A stretch of 64,000 bases of DNA from positions 23,436 through 87,435 of the forward strand of contig DAOTYH010000043.1 of NCBI GenBank assembly GCA_034435015.1, in the 5' to 3' direction. The DNA comes from DAOTYH01 sp034435015 (GTDB lineage Bacteria > Chloroflexota > Anaerolineae > Aggregatilineales > UBA3940). A model generated the notes under the pieces. That model searched no databases. It was given only the letters and a program-made list of their open reading frames with translations, and was not told the DNA's origin. Both the position numbers and the translations under genes were made by a program. Below, piece after piece: positions 18,610 through 26,775 of this stretch. Position 1 is the stretch's first letter; each line of letters starts with the position of its first letter.

Positions 18610-19491
18610 ATGGAAAATCCTTTACTCGTCATACTCCCCCTGCTTGCACTGGTGCTGGCCAGTATATCGGTGGGAGGATTGTGGTACTGGTGGCACTCTA
18701 CCAGAGATCAAAAGCCGCCTGAAGAATCATTTGCCAGCGAAGGGGAATCACTCTCCCCCTCCGAACAAGAGGCTATGCCCGACCCTACAGTTAAAGAGTT
18801 GGTCGGCAAATTATCACAGGCTGTCCAGTCCGTGTTGCCAAATAGGACAGCCGCCCCCTCCGTTGCTCCTAACCTGGGAGGTTCGTCAGGGTTCGTAGTT
18901 GAAGGTGATGCGGTAGAGGCATTCCGGGTCCTGCGCGATCTGGCTGACGGCTCATTAATTGTCGAGATCGATCGGCGGCGCTACCGTAGCTTGAACGAAA
19001 TAACTGATCCGCAGGTGGGGCGTCGTTTTATGGGGAACGTCCAGGCGCTGGCTCAGTTTGCGAGATTGGGTGACATCGGCTTGCCCGCTGCTCCCGCCCG
19101 CTACACCCAGCCTGAAATCCCTACTCCAGCGGGGGTTGGGACACCTCCTCCCGCCCCTCCACCTCTAGTGATACGCGGACAGCGCTCCACTGAAGCGCCG
19201 CCGCCTGCCCGACCCTTTGGCAAATTGTTCCAGCAATCTACCCCCTCTGGCCCGGAAGAGACAGAAAGCGGCCCGAAGACAATAGCGGATGAAATAGAGG
19301 AACTGCTTCAATATCGGCTGAGCCTTGACCCGGCTATGGTTCATCGCTCCATGCATGTTCGTTCAACTTCAGGAGGCGGTGTGCAGATTGAGGTGGACGG
19401 CCGCATATATGGGGGAGTTGACGAAGTAGCCGATGCGGATGCTAGAGCATTCATCCAGAGTGTGATCAAGGAGTGGGAGGCACGGCAGTGA
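18610..19491 (+). CDS. Membrane-anchored protein with two related modules, function unknown
   Basis: The start at 18610 has GGAG 9 bases upstream. Residues about 5-28 form a single N-terminal transmembrane anchor (LLVILPLLALVLASISVGGL). A low-complexity Pro/Ser/Glu stretch follows. Two segments then look like copies of one small module: one around residue 115 (LIVEIDRRRYRSLNEITD) and one at the C-terminus (VQIEVDGRIYGGVDEVAD), each followed by a short amphipathic helix. They are joined by a Pro-rich linker. I know no named family for it. It is coupled to the downstream protease gene through a GTGA overlap, so a shared role is plausible. Confidence 0.8.
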   Translation: MENPLLVILPLLALVLASISVGGLWYWWHSTRDQKPPEESFASEGESLSPSEQEAMPDPTVKELVGKLSQAVQSVLPNRTAAPSVAPNLGGSSGFVVEGDAVEAFRVLRDLADGSLIVEIDRRRYRSLNEITDPQVGRRFMGNVQALAQFARLGDIGLPAAPARYTQPEIPTPAGVGTPPPAPPPLVIRGQRSTEAPPPARPFGKLFQQSTPSGPEETESGPKTIADEIEELLQYRLSLDPAMVHRSMHVRSTSGGGVQIEVDGRIYGGVDEVADADARAFIQSVIKEWEARQ

Positions 19492-20552
19492 CCGACTCAA
19501 CGCAGATAGCTCAGGTTGCGCGGGTGCGTAAGGAAGTGACACCCGACTTTATGGCACGCCGCAACGTGGTTGCCTGCGGGGTTGGATACAAGATCAAGGG
19601 AGAGCAACAGACCGATATTCCCAGTGTGGTCGTGTCAGTCATCCGCAAAGAGCCGCCGGAAGACCTTTCTCCAGAAGACTTGATCCCCAAGACAGTCAAT
19701 GAAGTCCCTACCGATGTGATTGAGACCGGTACAATCGTTGCCTATGGCCTCAACCGGCGTATAGCCATGCGCCCTGTCCGCCCTGGTGCATCAATCGGCC
19801 ATCTAAACGGTTCGGGCGGGACGCTCAGTTGTATTGTCCGGCGTGGTGCTGACTACTTCATGCTAAGCAACAACCATGTGCTGGCTCTGGTCAATGAAGC
19901 TAAGCCGGGCGACCCGATCCTGCAACCAGCCTCTGCGGATGGCGGTACAGCATTGGATATTGTCGGGCAGTTGACCGAATTTATCCCCATCCGCTTCCTT
20001 GATGAAGGTAACACTGCCTCATCACTTCCTGAAGCGCAACAGAACACACGTGGCTGTCTTGCATCTGTGAGCAGTATTTTGGCACAGCTTCTGCATGACA
20101 TAAAGGGGCTTCAACGTCCTACAACAGCAGGCCCGGCACCCATCAAGCCGCTTCCAGCGGCTAACTATGTGGATGCGGCACTCGCCAGCCCTATTGACCC
20201 TGCCCTGCTTGACCCAGATATTATTGACTTGGGCGGGCCGCCAACAGGGATTGTTCTGCCGAGGCTTGGCATGCCAGTCATCAAGAGCGGCCGGACGAGC
20301 GCCCTGACGCAGGGCATAATTACCCAGCTTGATGTCACGGTGGATGTTCGGTATGGCGGTCGCGTCGCACGCTTCGTGGATCAGATCATGGTGACACCCT
20401 TCAGCCAGCCCGGTGACTCAGGCTCGCTGGTGCTTGACTATGAACGTAGAGCGGTGGGTCTGCTCTTCTCAGGTTCAGCGCATGTCTCTGTAGTGAATCC
20501 GATTGAGGCTGTATTGGCCGCCTTACACGCAGAGTTGGTCACCGAAAGCTGA
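19488..20552 (+). CDS. Trypsin-like serine protease-fold protein
   Basis: The 354-residue protein has His in SNNHVLA, Asp in NYVDAALA and Ser in GDSGSLV, the order and spacing of a trypsin-fold (S1-type) catalytic triad. It has no signal peptide, which is unusual for this family and resembles the intracellular bacterial relatives of plant NAL1-type proteases. The GTG start at 19488 overlaps the upstream TGA (GTGA) and has GGGAGG 7 bases before it, so translational coupling is likely. An N-terminal segment of about 110 residues precedes the protease fold. The substrate is unknown, and the upstream membrane protein may be its partner or target. Confidence 0.82.
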   Translation: MTDSTQIAQVARVRKEVTPDFMARRNVVACGVGYKIKGEQQTDIPSVVVSVIRKEPPEDLSPEDLIPKTVNEVPTDVIETGTIVAYGLNRRIAMRPVRPGASIGHLNGSGGTLSCIVRRGADYFMLSNNHVLALVNEAKPGDPILQPASADGGTALDIVGQLTEFIPIRFLDEGNTASSLPEAQQNTRGCLASVSSILAQLLHDIKGLQRPTTAGPAPIKPLPAANYVDAALASPIDPALLDPDIIDLGGPPTGIVLPRLGMPVIKSGRTSALTQGIITQLDVTVDVRYGGRVARFVDQIMVTPFSQPGDSGSLVLDYERRAVGLLFSGSAHVSVVNPIEAVLAALHAELVTES

Positions 20553-20604
20553 AGCTGGAGTTTGAGATATATCCTTGCGGTCTTCACGACAAGAGGGAGG
20601 GTAA

Positions 20605-21597
20605 ATGGCTGCGCGGGATATTTATGATGTCACTATACTAGGGGCTGGACCAACCGGGTTGTTTGGTGCTTTTTACGCTGGCCTGCGGGAGATGCGCACC
20701 AAGATTGTCGAGGCCCTGCCGGAGCCGGGAGGACAGTTGGCCGTCCTATACCCGGAGAAATATATCTACGACGTGCCCGGCCTTCCGCGTATCTTGGCTA
20801 AGGATTTGGTACGCAATCTGGTAGAGCAGTGTTCCCAGTGGCATCCTGCCTTCTGTTTTGAAGAGAGGGCGAATGACCTGCATCGAGAGGAAGACGGCAC
20901 GCTCGCGCTAGTGACTGACAAGCAGGTCCACTACAGCCGTGCTGTGTTGATCTGCGCAGGAATCGGGGCCTTTGAGCCGAACCGGCTCGATATAGGCAGC
21001 ATTCGACAGTATGAAGGCCGGGGTGTCTACTACTTTGTGCAGGATAAACTTCCTTTCTATAAAAAGCGGTTGTTGGTAATTGGAGGGGGCGACTCGGCTG
21101 TGGATTGGGCGCTCAATTTGAAGGACTATGCCCAATCAGTGACGCTCATTCACCGTCGCGGGGAGTTTCGTGCACATCCCAGCAGTGTGACCGAGCTGAT
21201 GAACTCATCGGTAGATGTCCGGCTGTGGAACGAGCTGAAGGATGTTGAAGGAGATGGGAAGATCACCGGCGCTATCATCTTCGACAACCGCACTGGAGAA
21301 GAAACACACCTAGAAGTTGATGCTGTCCTGTTGAACTTAGGCTTCAGGGCTGATCTAGGCCCTATTAAGTACTGGGGGCTGGAGATGGACAAGCGCTACA
21401 TTCTGGTGAACGAGCGGCAGGAAACCAACCTGCCGGGTGTTTATGCGGCGGGAGATGTAGCAATGCAACGGGGTGTTGACCCCCTAAACCTGATAGCAGT
21501 CGGCTTTGGGCAGGTAGTGGTTGCAGTGAATCATGCGTACAGCTATATTACCGGCGGTAAGGTATTCCCCGGTCACTCTTCTGAGAGAAGACTATAA
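20605..21597 (+). CDS. Ferredoxin-NADP+ reductase, thioredoxin-reductase-like type
   Basis: This flavoenzyme transfers electrons between NADPH and ferredoxin. The FAD-binding GAGPTG is at residues 13-18, the NAD(P)-binding VIGGGDSAVDWALNL starts near residue 158, and the C-terminal FAD motif is GVYAAGDVAMQ. The CxxC redox pair of thioredoxin reductase is absent, which places it with the YumC-type ferredoxin reductases (usual length about 330, here 330). GGGAGGG precedes the start. It is the last gene of the mutM-led plus-strand block and ends at a shared hairpin terminator. Confidence 0.9.
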   Translation: MAARDIYDVTILGAGPTGLFGAFYAGLREMRTKIVEALPEPGGQLAVLYPEKYIYDVPGLPRILAKDLVRNLVEQCSQWHPAFCFEERANDLHREEDGTLALVTDKQVHYSRAVLICAGIGAFEPNRLDIGSIRQYEGRGVYYFVQDKLPFYKKRLLVIGGGDSAVDWALNLKDYAQSVTLIHRRGEFRAHPSSVTELMNSSVDVRLWNELKDVEGDGKITGAIIFDNRTGEETHLEVDAVLLNLGFRADLGPIKYWGLEMDKRYILVNERQETNLPGVYAAGDVAMQRGVDPLNLIAVGFGQVVVAVNHAYSYITGGKVFPGHSSERRL

Positions 21598-21615
21598 TTC
21601 AGTGATAACTTCCAA

Positions 21616-21642
21616 GGGCGCATGTCCTTTCGGAATGCGCCC
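21616..21642. terminator. Bidirectional hairpin between the ferredoxin reductase gene and lipB
   Basis: GGGCGCAT (21616-21623) pairs with ATGCGCCC (21635-21642), with an inner TCC/GGA continuation. It lies between two convergent stops. The T-rich tail is weak (TGTTCATTCTT on the plus strand). Confidence 0.65.
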
Positions 21643-21655
21643 TGTTCATTCTTGC

Positions 21656-22381
21656 CTACGATGTCAGCAACTTGTCTAAGGTCGTGGCGGCAAGTTGACA
21701 GCCGAAAATCTCGGCAAAAGCTGATGCGAACTTCTCGATAACCTGAGGCATGGAAGGGGTGGCGTGACCCAGCAGTGCCTCTAATGAGGTAACCGGCTTG
21801 TCTGTGATCCCGCAAGGGATAATGCCCCTGAAAAAGCTGAGATCGGTGGTCACATTAAGGGCAATACCGTGTGAGCTGATTCCGCGAGCATCTACGCGTA
21901 CACCAATGGCAGCGATCTTCTGCGGCCCTGTAGGAGTGTCAACCCAGACGCCTGTATAACCCTCCTCTCGCCGGCCTCTGATGCCAAAGTGAGCTACTGT
22001 GTGGATGAGCACTTCTTCCAAGTTGCGGATATACCCTACATAGTCGGCCTTCACAAGGCGGCCTGAGAGATCGGGCTTGCCCAAGTAGCGTATCGGGTAG
22101 GCTACCATCTGGCCAGGGCCATGATAGGTAATATCCCCGCCCCGATCAACCTCAATGACTGCTACTCCGCGGCGAGCGCGTTCCTCCTCACTCATCAGCA
22201 GGTGGCCCGGCTGAGTAGAGCGGCCAAGCGTGTAAGTATGCGGATGTTCCAATACCAGCAGCGTGTCAGCAATACGCCCGGCGGCGCGGGCATCGGCTAG
22301 ATTGCGCTGGATTTGCCACGCCTTGCTGTACTCAACCTGCCCCATCTGGACAAAATTGCATAGAGAAGTGTTCTGAGCCAT
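21656..22381 (-). CDS. lipB: Octanoyltransferase LipB
   Basis: LipB moves octanoyl groups from acyl carrier protein to lipoyl domains, the first step of lipoate synthesis. The motifs DRGGDITYHGPGQMVAYPI, GISSHGIALNV and the active-site segment GIIPCGITDKPV (Cys and Lys of the dyad) are present. I start at 22381 (MAQNTSL), with GAGGA upstream; a start at 22402 is possible and would add seven residues. The length of 241 fits. It is the last gene of the lepB-to-lipB operon. No lipA is in the window. Confidence 0.96.
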   Translation of the reverse strand: MAQNTSLCNFVQMGQVEYSKAWQIQRNLADARAAGRIADTLLVLEHPHTYTLGRSTQPGHLLMSEEERARRGVAVIEVDRGGDITYHGPGQMVAYPIRYLGKPDLSGRLVKADYVGYIRNLEEVLIHTVAHFGIRGRREEGYTGVWVDTPTGPQKIAAIGVRVDARGISSHGIALNVTTDLSFFRGIIPCGITDKPVTSLEALLGHATPSMPQVIEKFASAFAEIFGCQLAATTLDKLLTS

Positions 22382-22410
22382 AGCCCCTGATTCCTCATAC
22401 ATAACCTATC

Positions 22411-23535
22411 TTATCTTGGTGGTGTTGCAGTTGCAGATGCCGCCCCAAACGGAGTCAAGCTGTCAAGTAGCCAGCGAGTGCCATCCGGATCAGACGATGC
22501 CCTGAAGGTGGCTACCAGAGTACCCTGCCTGTCGCGGAATGTGATCATCGTGTCCTCTTGGGCGATGATCTCGAAGCGGCGGCCCGGCAGATCAAGGCCA
22601 TAGGATAGAGCCGCTGACAAGACTTCCGGGGTGCTGGTCAATTGGCTGGCTCCCCTTATATCGCGCGCTTGTAGCCGTTCGATAAACTCAACCAACGTAG
22701 CGTAGGGTGAGGCAAGCGCAATATGCCACATCCATTCCCGGCGGCTGGGATAACTAGCAGGCGGGGGGAACAAGATATACCTGTCCCCTCGCCGCCTCCA
22801 GAAGGTCTGAAAGGTACGGTGGGGAGCATCGCCTTGCTCGTAGAAAACCGTCGCCGCACTAAGCGCCTCCCCCGTAAGAGTTAAGGACGACAAGTCCGGA
22901 GCAACAGCCAGCGTCGCATTACGGGCGTTGAACCACCAGTCAGGCTCTTCGTCACTTGCCCATGAGACTTCCCAACCCGATGTCCTCCTAACAGCCAGTA
23001 TAAAGTGAGCATTCGTGGCGCCATCGCTACTGAGGATGATGTAGCTGACTCCAAGATTGGTTGTCCCCCACCATGTGACTTGAAGAGCATTCAGCCCGAC
23101 GGTCCACTGACTGAGGTTAAGCGGGGGATCAGCTTCAGAGCCGCTAGCGAGATCGTATAGCCAGAGGCCCAGCCCGTCCGGTAGATTCACCACTGCCAGG
23201 TGGCCCCGGCGGGCGACATATGCCCGGTCAGAAAGCCGCAGAGCTTCAGAGGAGAAGGCCAGCTCGGTGAGATAGGACGAGGCTGTCGGGTCATCCATCT
23301 GCTTGACAGCGGGATCGTTGAGGAGGTTCATGACTGCGTCCAGGACGTTCGCTTGCCTGTTGAGGGGATCAGTGGTCTGGAACGCCTCACGTACCTGCTC
23401 AGAGGGCGGTGCTACAGGAGGTAAAGCGGATGGCGGCGGGGAGGGCAAAGCAGCGGGGATGTTCCTCTGCGGTGAAAGACATCCTACCAGCGTGGCCGCT
23501 ATGCCCAGTGAGATTATCTTCTGGCAGGCCTTCAA
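22411..23535 (-). CDS. Lipoprotein of unknown function
   Basis: The N-terminus has a type II signal peptide with lipobox LVGC (Cys 19), followed by a Pro/Ala/Ser-rich linker of about 25 residues. The rest is a beta-rich extracytoplasmic domain with many Trp residues (for example DEEPDWWFNARNATLAVAPD). The last 80 residues (about 290-365) look like a separate small alpha/beta domain. No catalytic motif is recognisable. It starts 5 bases from the GAF-protein stop and ends 29 bases before lipB, inside the same operon. Confidence 0.8.
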   Translation of the reverse strand: MKACQKIISLGIAATLVGCLSPQRNIPAALPSPPPSALPPVAPPSEQVREAFQTTDPLNRQANVLDAVMNLLNDPAVKQMDDPTASSYLTELAFSSEALRLSDRAYVARRGHLAVVNLPDGLGLWLYDLASGSEADPPLNLSQWTVGLNALQVTWWGTTNLGVSYIILSSDGATNAHFILAVRRTSGWEVSWASDEEPDWWFNARNATLAVAPDLSSLTLTGEALSAATVFYEQGDAPHRTFQTFWRRRGDRYILFPPPASYPSRREWMWHIALASPYATLVEFIERLQARDIRGASQLTSTPEVLSAALSYGLDLPGRRFEIIAQEDTMITFRDRQGTLVATFRASSDPDGTRWLLDSLTPFGAASATATPPR

Positions 23536-23540
23536 GCGGA

Positions 23541-24665
23541 CTAGGCCTCCCTTAGCTCCTCACGGATGAAGCCGACTATCTCTTTCAAGCGGGTAGCGGC
23601 CTGTTTGATACGGCTGACCGCTGTGTGCTGTTGCTCCGTCAGGGGGCCAAAGCCGCCTGAGAGCAGGGTGTCAACCTGTGCTTCTATACCATCTACGGGG
23701 TCAAAAAGCGTTTCGGCGTGAAGCTTTACCTTATGAGCTGTCTCAAGCGCGCCTGTAATCTGTCTTTCGCACTGAGCTAGGGAGTTTACCTTGTCTAACG
23801 CTATGGCCGCGAAATCAGCTAGGCTGACGAGCACAGTCTGATCTGCCGCTTCGAAGGATTGTGTACCGTGATTGTAAACGGCTAACACACCGATCACTTT
23901 CTTACCAACGACAATTGGCACATTGATCAGTGCTCTGACCAGATAACCCGTTCTAACCTTGTGTTCTGTCTCGCCGCCCCTCATGATCGGCTCGCCGCTC
24001 TGAAGTACGGCCATGGCATCCGAGTCGTTGGAAGGCTGGCGGATGATCTGAGCTTGCTTTGTGCCCAGCCCCTGCTCTGCGCGGAGCAGAAGCTGACCTG
24101 TCTCCTCGTCCAGCAGAAAAATTGCTCCTTCGTCAGCACGTGTCAGATAGACCCCCGCCTCGACAATACGCGAGAGTAATGTGTCCGTGTCAGACAGAGA
24201 GGCAACGGATCGCCCGATCCGGGATAGAACAGCCATCTCGTCAAGCCGCCGGGCCAACGTCGCTTTAGTTCTCTCAAGGCTCTCGACAACTTTTGACTGC
24301 TCTCTTTCCTGCATAACCTGGTTGACAAACTTGGCCAGTTTACCCAACAGGAGGTCATCTTCTATGGGTTTGGCAACAAATTCCTGCACACCCAACGCAA
24401 ATACCTCAGCCGCCATTTCCTCCGTGATACGATGTGCCATCAGCATAGCAGGGGCTTGGCTGCCCATACGGCGCTGGGCTTTCAAGCCGGCAAGCGGGTC
24501 GCCTCGCAGGCGCGTCACATCGCATAAGATCACGTCACATGGCGGGGGTACAGAGAAGTCTTCTGCCAGTGTGGCAACATAACCTGCCTGAGGGAGCAGT
24601 CGGCTGACCAAGTAATCAGCCGCTTCAGTTGTATCGGCCACAACCAGAATGTGTGGACTGCTCAT
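23541..24665 (-). CDS. Receiver-GAF protein with degenerate histidine-kinase dimerisation helix
   Basis: Residues 1-120 are a receiver domain (ILVVADTTEA; phospho-acceptor Asp 49 in ILCDV; conserved Lys in VAKPIE), although the usual acidic pair is reduced to one Asp. A coiled linker is followed by a GAF sensor domain (about 150-290). The last 65 residues resemble a HisKA hairpin (ending GGFGPLTEQQHTAVSRIKQA), but the phospho-accepting His-Glu is absent: the place reads LFDPVDGI. There is no ATPase domain behind it. It is probably a signal-transducing adaptor rather than a kinase. A single-domain receiver protein lies immediately upstream in the operon. Confidence 0.85.
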   Translation of the reverse strand: MSSPHILVVADTTEAADYLVSRLLPQAGYVATLAEDFSVPPPCDVILCDVTRLRGDPLAGLKAQRRMGSQAPAMLMAHRITEEMAAEVFALGVQEFVAKPIEDDLLLGKLAKFVNQVMQEREQSKVVESLERTKATLARRLDEMAVLSRIGRSVASLSDTDTLLSRIVEAGVYLTRADEGAIFLLDEETGQLLLRAEQGLGTKQAQIIRQPSNDSDAMAVLQSGEPIMRGGETEHKVRTGYLVRALINVPIVVGKKVIGVLAVYNHGTQSFEAADQTVLVSLADFAAIALDKVNSLAQCERQITGALETAHKVKLHAETLFDPVDGIEAQVDTLLSGGFGPLTEQQHTAVSRIKQAATRLKEIVGFIREELREA

Positions 24666-24680
24666 GTTAGTATGCTCCTG

Positions 24681-25076
24681 TCAGCCAGTTGGGGTCTCAC
24701 TAGAACTCAAGAAGGCTTTGATCTTCTTTGTCAACTCAAGTAAGTCAATGGGCTTGGGAACATAGTCATCACAACCTGCATCTAGAGCACGCTCCCGGTC
24801 TCCGACCATAGCATGGGCCGTCAGTGCAATGATCGGAATATGCGAAGTGTCAGCATTGGCTTTGATTTCACGGACTGCCTGCCACCCGTCTTTACGGGGC
24901 AACGACAGATCCATAAGGATCAGCGCAGGCTTTTCTTTGCTTGCCAGCTCAACCCCTTCGGCTCCATCCTTTGCCTCGATAACTGTTCCTCCCAGCATCC
25001 CTATCAAGTCTGAGATCAGAGTGCGGTTGTCTGCGTTGTCTTCTACAACCAGGACACGGAGGCGGTCAGTTGTCAT
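24681..25076 (-). CDS. Single-domain response regulator (CheY-like)
   Basis: The 131-residue receiver has all key residues: Glu-Asp in LVVEDNADN, phospho-acceptor Asp 56 in LILMDLSLP, Thr in ALTAHA and Lys in VPKPID. There is no output domain. I start at 25076 (MTTDRLRVL) because GGAGAGAAGG precedes it; a longer start at 25115 lacks a good ribosome site. It resembles DivK or polar-differentiation-type receivers that act through protein contacts, so the neighbouring receiver-GAF protein may be its partner. Confidence 0.92.
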   Translation of the reverse strand: MTTDRLRVLVVEDNADNRTLISDLIGMLGGTVIEAKDGAEGVELASKEKPALILMDLSLPRKDGWQAVREIKANADTSHIPIIALTAHAMVGDRERALDAGCDDYVPKPIDLLELTKKIKAFLSSSETPTG

Positions 25077-25115
25077 GTCCTTCTCTCCAACCACAGTTGG
25101 ATGAGTTGCCCCCAC

Positions 25116-25658
25116 TTATAGCTTGGGGGGCTGGAAGGTAGATGCGTATAGCCGGATCGCATGCTCAATTCTGCTTTTGGCCGCCGCCGCATCCTCCCAG
25201 CCTATTGTCTCTACACGTGCCCCTTCCAAGTCTTTGTAAACCTGAAAGAAGTGGGCTACCTCGCGTAGGAAGTGTTGCGGGATGTCAGAGAGGTCATGGT
25301 AATCCCGATACAAGGGATCACCATCCGGGACAGCTAATACCTTATCGTCGGGTTTGCTGCGGTCCAGCATCTTGAATAGTCCGATTGGCCTGACCTCGAT
25401 CACACAGCCCGGAAAAGTCGGCTCATTGATCATCACCAGAATATCGAGCGGATCACCATCATCATAATGTGTGCGCGGGATGAGACCATAATCCCCTGGG
25501 TAGTGAAGTGAAGAGTACAAGACTCGATCTAGTTTGATGATGCCGGCCTGTTTATGATATTCGTATTTGTTGCGGCTTCCCTTTGGTATCTCGACAATCG
25601 TGTAAACCACATTGGGCGCGTCAGGACCGGGAGGAAGCTCGTGCCATAAGTTGGGCAT
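25116..25658 (-). CDS. ppa: Inorganic pyrophosphatase, family I
   Basis: This soluble enzyme hydrolyses PPi to phosphate, pulling biosynthetic reactions forward. The signatures are EIPKGSRNKYEYHK, YPGDYGLIPRTHYDDGDPLD (metal-binding Asp cluster) and KPDDKVLAVP. At 180 residues it has the usual length. It lies in the lepB operon, 6 bases after the zinc-finger gene. Its presence alongside a PPi-type phosphofructokinase at 11.5 kb means two enzymes in this cell may compete for PPi. Confidence 0.97.
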   Translation of the reverse strand: MPNLWHELPPGPDAPNVVYTIVEIPKGSRNKYEYHKQAGIIKLDRVLYSSLHYPGDYGLIPRTHYDDGDPLDILVMINEPTFPGCVIEVRPIGLFKMLDRSKPDDKVLAVPDGDPLYRDYHDLSDIPQHFLREVAHFFQVYKDLEGARVETIGWEDAAAAKSRIEHAIRLYASTFQPPKL

Positions 25659-25664
25659 AGGTGC

Positions 25665-25949
25665 TTATGTACTCCATCGTCTGCTTGAAGCAAACACTAA
25701 CATTGGCATGGCGTTGTTGCGCGTGTCCTGTCTTTCCGCCTGCTCGGCGTGCATGTGTTCTAAGCCAAACAACATCTCGATCCGTCCGACGGTCTCGGCC
25801 TCTTGGATCATCTCGCCGCAGACATCACATACCCATACTGGCAGATTAGGCAGCAACACAAGCTGGTTATCTATCTGGCGTGCGTAAGTAGCATATCGCA
25901 AGGTCAAAACGCCGATGTGACATACATTACACTGATTCTCAGCTATCAC
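25665..25949 (-). CDS. YgiT-type zinc-finger protein
   Basis: This 94-residue protein has two zinc knuckles, Cys 7/Cys 10 (CNVC) and Cys 41/Cys 44 (CDVCGE), in the arrangement of the N-terminal domain of MqsA-like antitoxins. The segment after the second knuckle (MIQEAETVGRIEMLF) is also typical. The helix-turn-helix DNA-binding half of MqsA is missing, and there is no toxin gene next to it. It sits between lepB and ppa with gaps of 25 and 6 bases. The last 17 residues look unstructured. Its function cannot be assigned from sequence. Confidence 0.75.
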   Translation of the reverse strand: MIAENQCNVCHIGVLTLRYATYARQIDNQLVLLPNLPVWVCDVCGEMIQEAETVGRIEMLFGLEHMHAEQAERQDTRNNAMPMLVFASSRRWST

Positions 25950-25974
25950 TCTTCCCCCCTTCTCCTGAAGTTCA

Positions 25975-26604
25975 CTATGGCGAGCTGTATGTATAGTGGG
26001 GGACAGTTCCCCAGTATTGGGGAGGCCAGTAACATATCCAAGCTTTACCGATGATATATTCGCTACTTAACATTCCCCATGTACGCGAATCGCTGGAATG
26101 GGCGCGATTATCTCCCAAGACAAAGTAACTGCCCTCAGGAACAGTCCAACTTCCCTGGTAGGCCGCTAACGTGCCGGGCGATATGTAGGTCTCTTGGAGC
26201 GGTGCCCCGTTAATAAAGACTCTGCCGCCCTGAATAGTAACTGTTTCCCCCGGTAACCCTATGATCCGCTTCACGTAATCTTCGTTAGGGTTGCCTGGAA
26301 AATGAAATACGATTACATCCCCGCGTTGCGGCGAACCCAGCCTATATGCCAGCCGGCTCACGATCAGGAATTGCCCGGTGTGCAGAGTAGGCTCCATGCT
26401 ACTGCCATCCACCACATAACGTGCTGTCGTGAAGTTGACTACCAGCCATATCACGACAGCCAGCAGAACTGTCTCTAGAACCTCGTATACAGCCGGCCAT
26501 ATATTGGCACGGTGGCCACTGTCCTCCTCTGCCTGTCTGGAAATCTCTTCCTCTGGCTGAGTATCTGGAGTAACCACCTTTTGGCCCGATTCTCCTCTAA
26601 GCAT
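25975..26604 (-). CDS. lepB: Signal peptidase I
   Basis: This membrane protease removes signal peptides from exported proteins. It has one N-terminal transmembrane segment (about 38-60), the catalytic Ser 69 in GSSMEPTL and general-base Lys 112 in DYVKRIIGLPGE, then GDNRAHSSDSR. Its length of 209 is normal for a Gram-positive-like enzyme with one anchor. It is the first gene of a seven-gene minus-strand operon. The promoter -10 lies only 6 bases before the ATG, so the message may be leaderless. A GTG at codon 10 with AGAGGAG upstream is the alternative start. Confidence 0.95.
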   Translation of the reverse strand: MLRGESGQKVVTPDTQPEEEISRQAEEDSGHRANIWPAVYEVLETVLLAVVIWLVVNFTTARYVVDGSSMEPTLHTGQFLIVSRLAYRLGSPQRGDVIVFHFPGNPNEDYVKRIIGLPGETVTIQGGRVFINGAPLQETYISPGTLAAYQGSWTVPEGSYFVLGDNRAHSSDSRTWGMLSSEYIIGKAWICYWPPQYWGTVPHYTYSSP

Positions 26605-26610
26605 ACCCTG

Positions 26611-26640
26611 ATTATAGTTCTAGCCCCTGCCTGACGCCAA
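26611..26640 (-). promoter_or_regulatory. lepB operon promoter
   Basis: On the minus strand, TTGGCG (26640-26635), 18 bases and TATAAT (26616-26611). The expected start point falls on or next to the lepB ATG at 26604. Confidence 0.7.
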
Positions 26641-26707
26641 GAATAACATGTCACAGTGTGGAAAGATTTCGTATGCCTGTGATGTTGTCTACTTCCAAAA
26701 AGGGGAC

Positions 26708-26736
26708 TTGTGTTTGTAAAGTTACATTGTTATAAT
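26708..26736 (+). promoter_or_regulatory. gntR promoter
   Basis: TTGTGT (26708-26713), 17 bases, TATAAT (26731-26736). The -10 lies inside the conserved box described separately at 26722-26748. Confidence 0.7.
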
Positions 26737-26748
26737 ATTAGTATAAAT
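26722..26748 (+). promoter_or_regulatory. Conserved 27-bp box, copy A (candidate GntR operator)
   Basis: It matches copy B at 61801-61827 at 25 of 27 positions. The core is TTGTTATAATATTAG followed by T/C and ATAAAT. It overlaps the -10 of the gntR promoter, consistent with autorepression. The core GTTATAAT-ATTAGTAT is an imperfect palindrome. Confidence 0.6.
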
Positions 26749-26775
26749 TCGAGCTAGAGAAGTGGCGTAGTTTCT

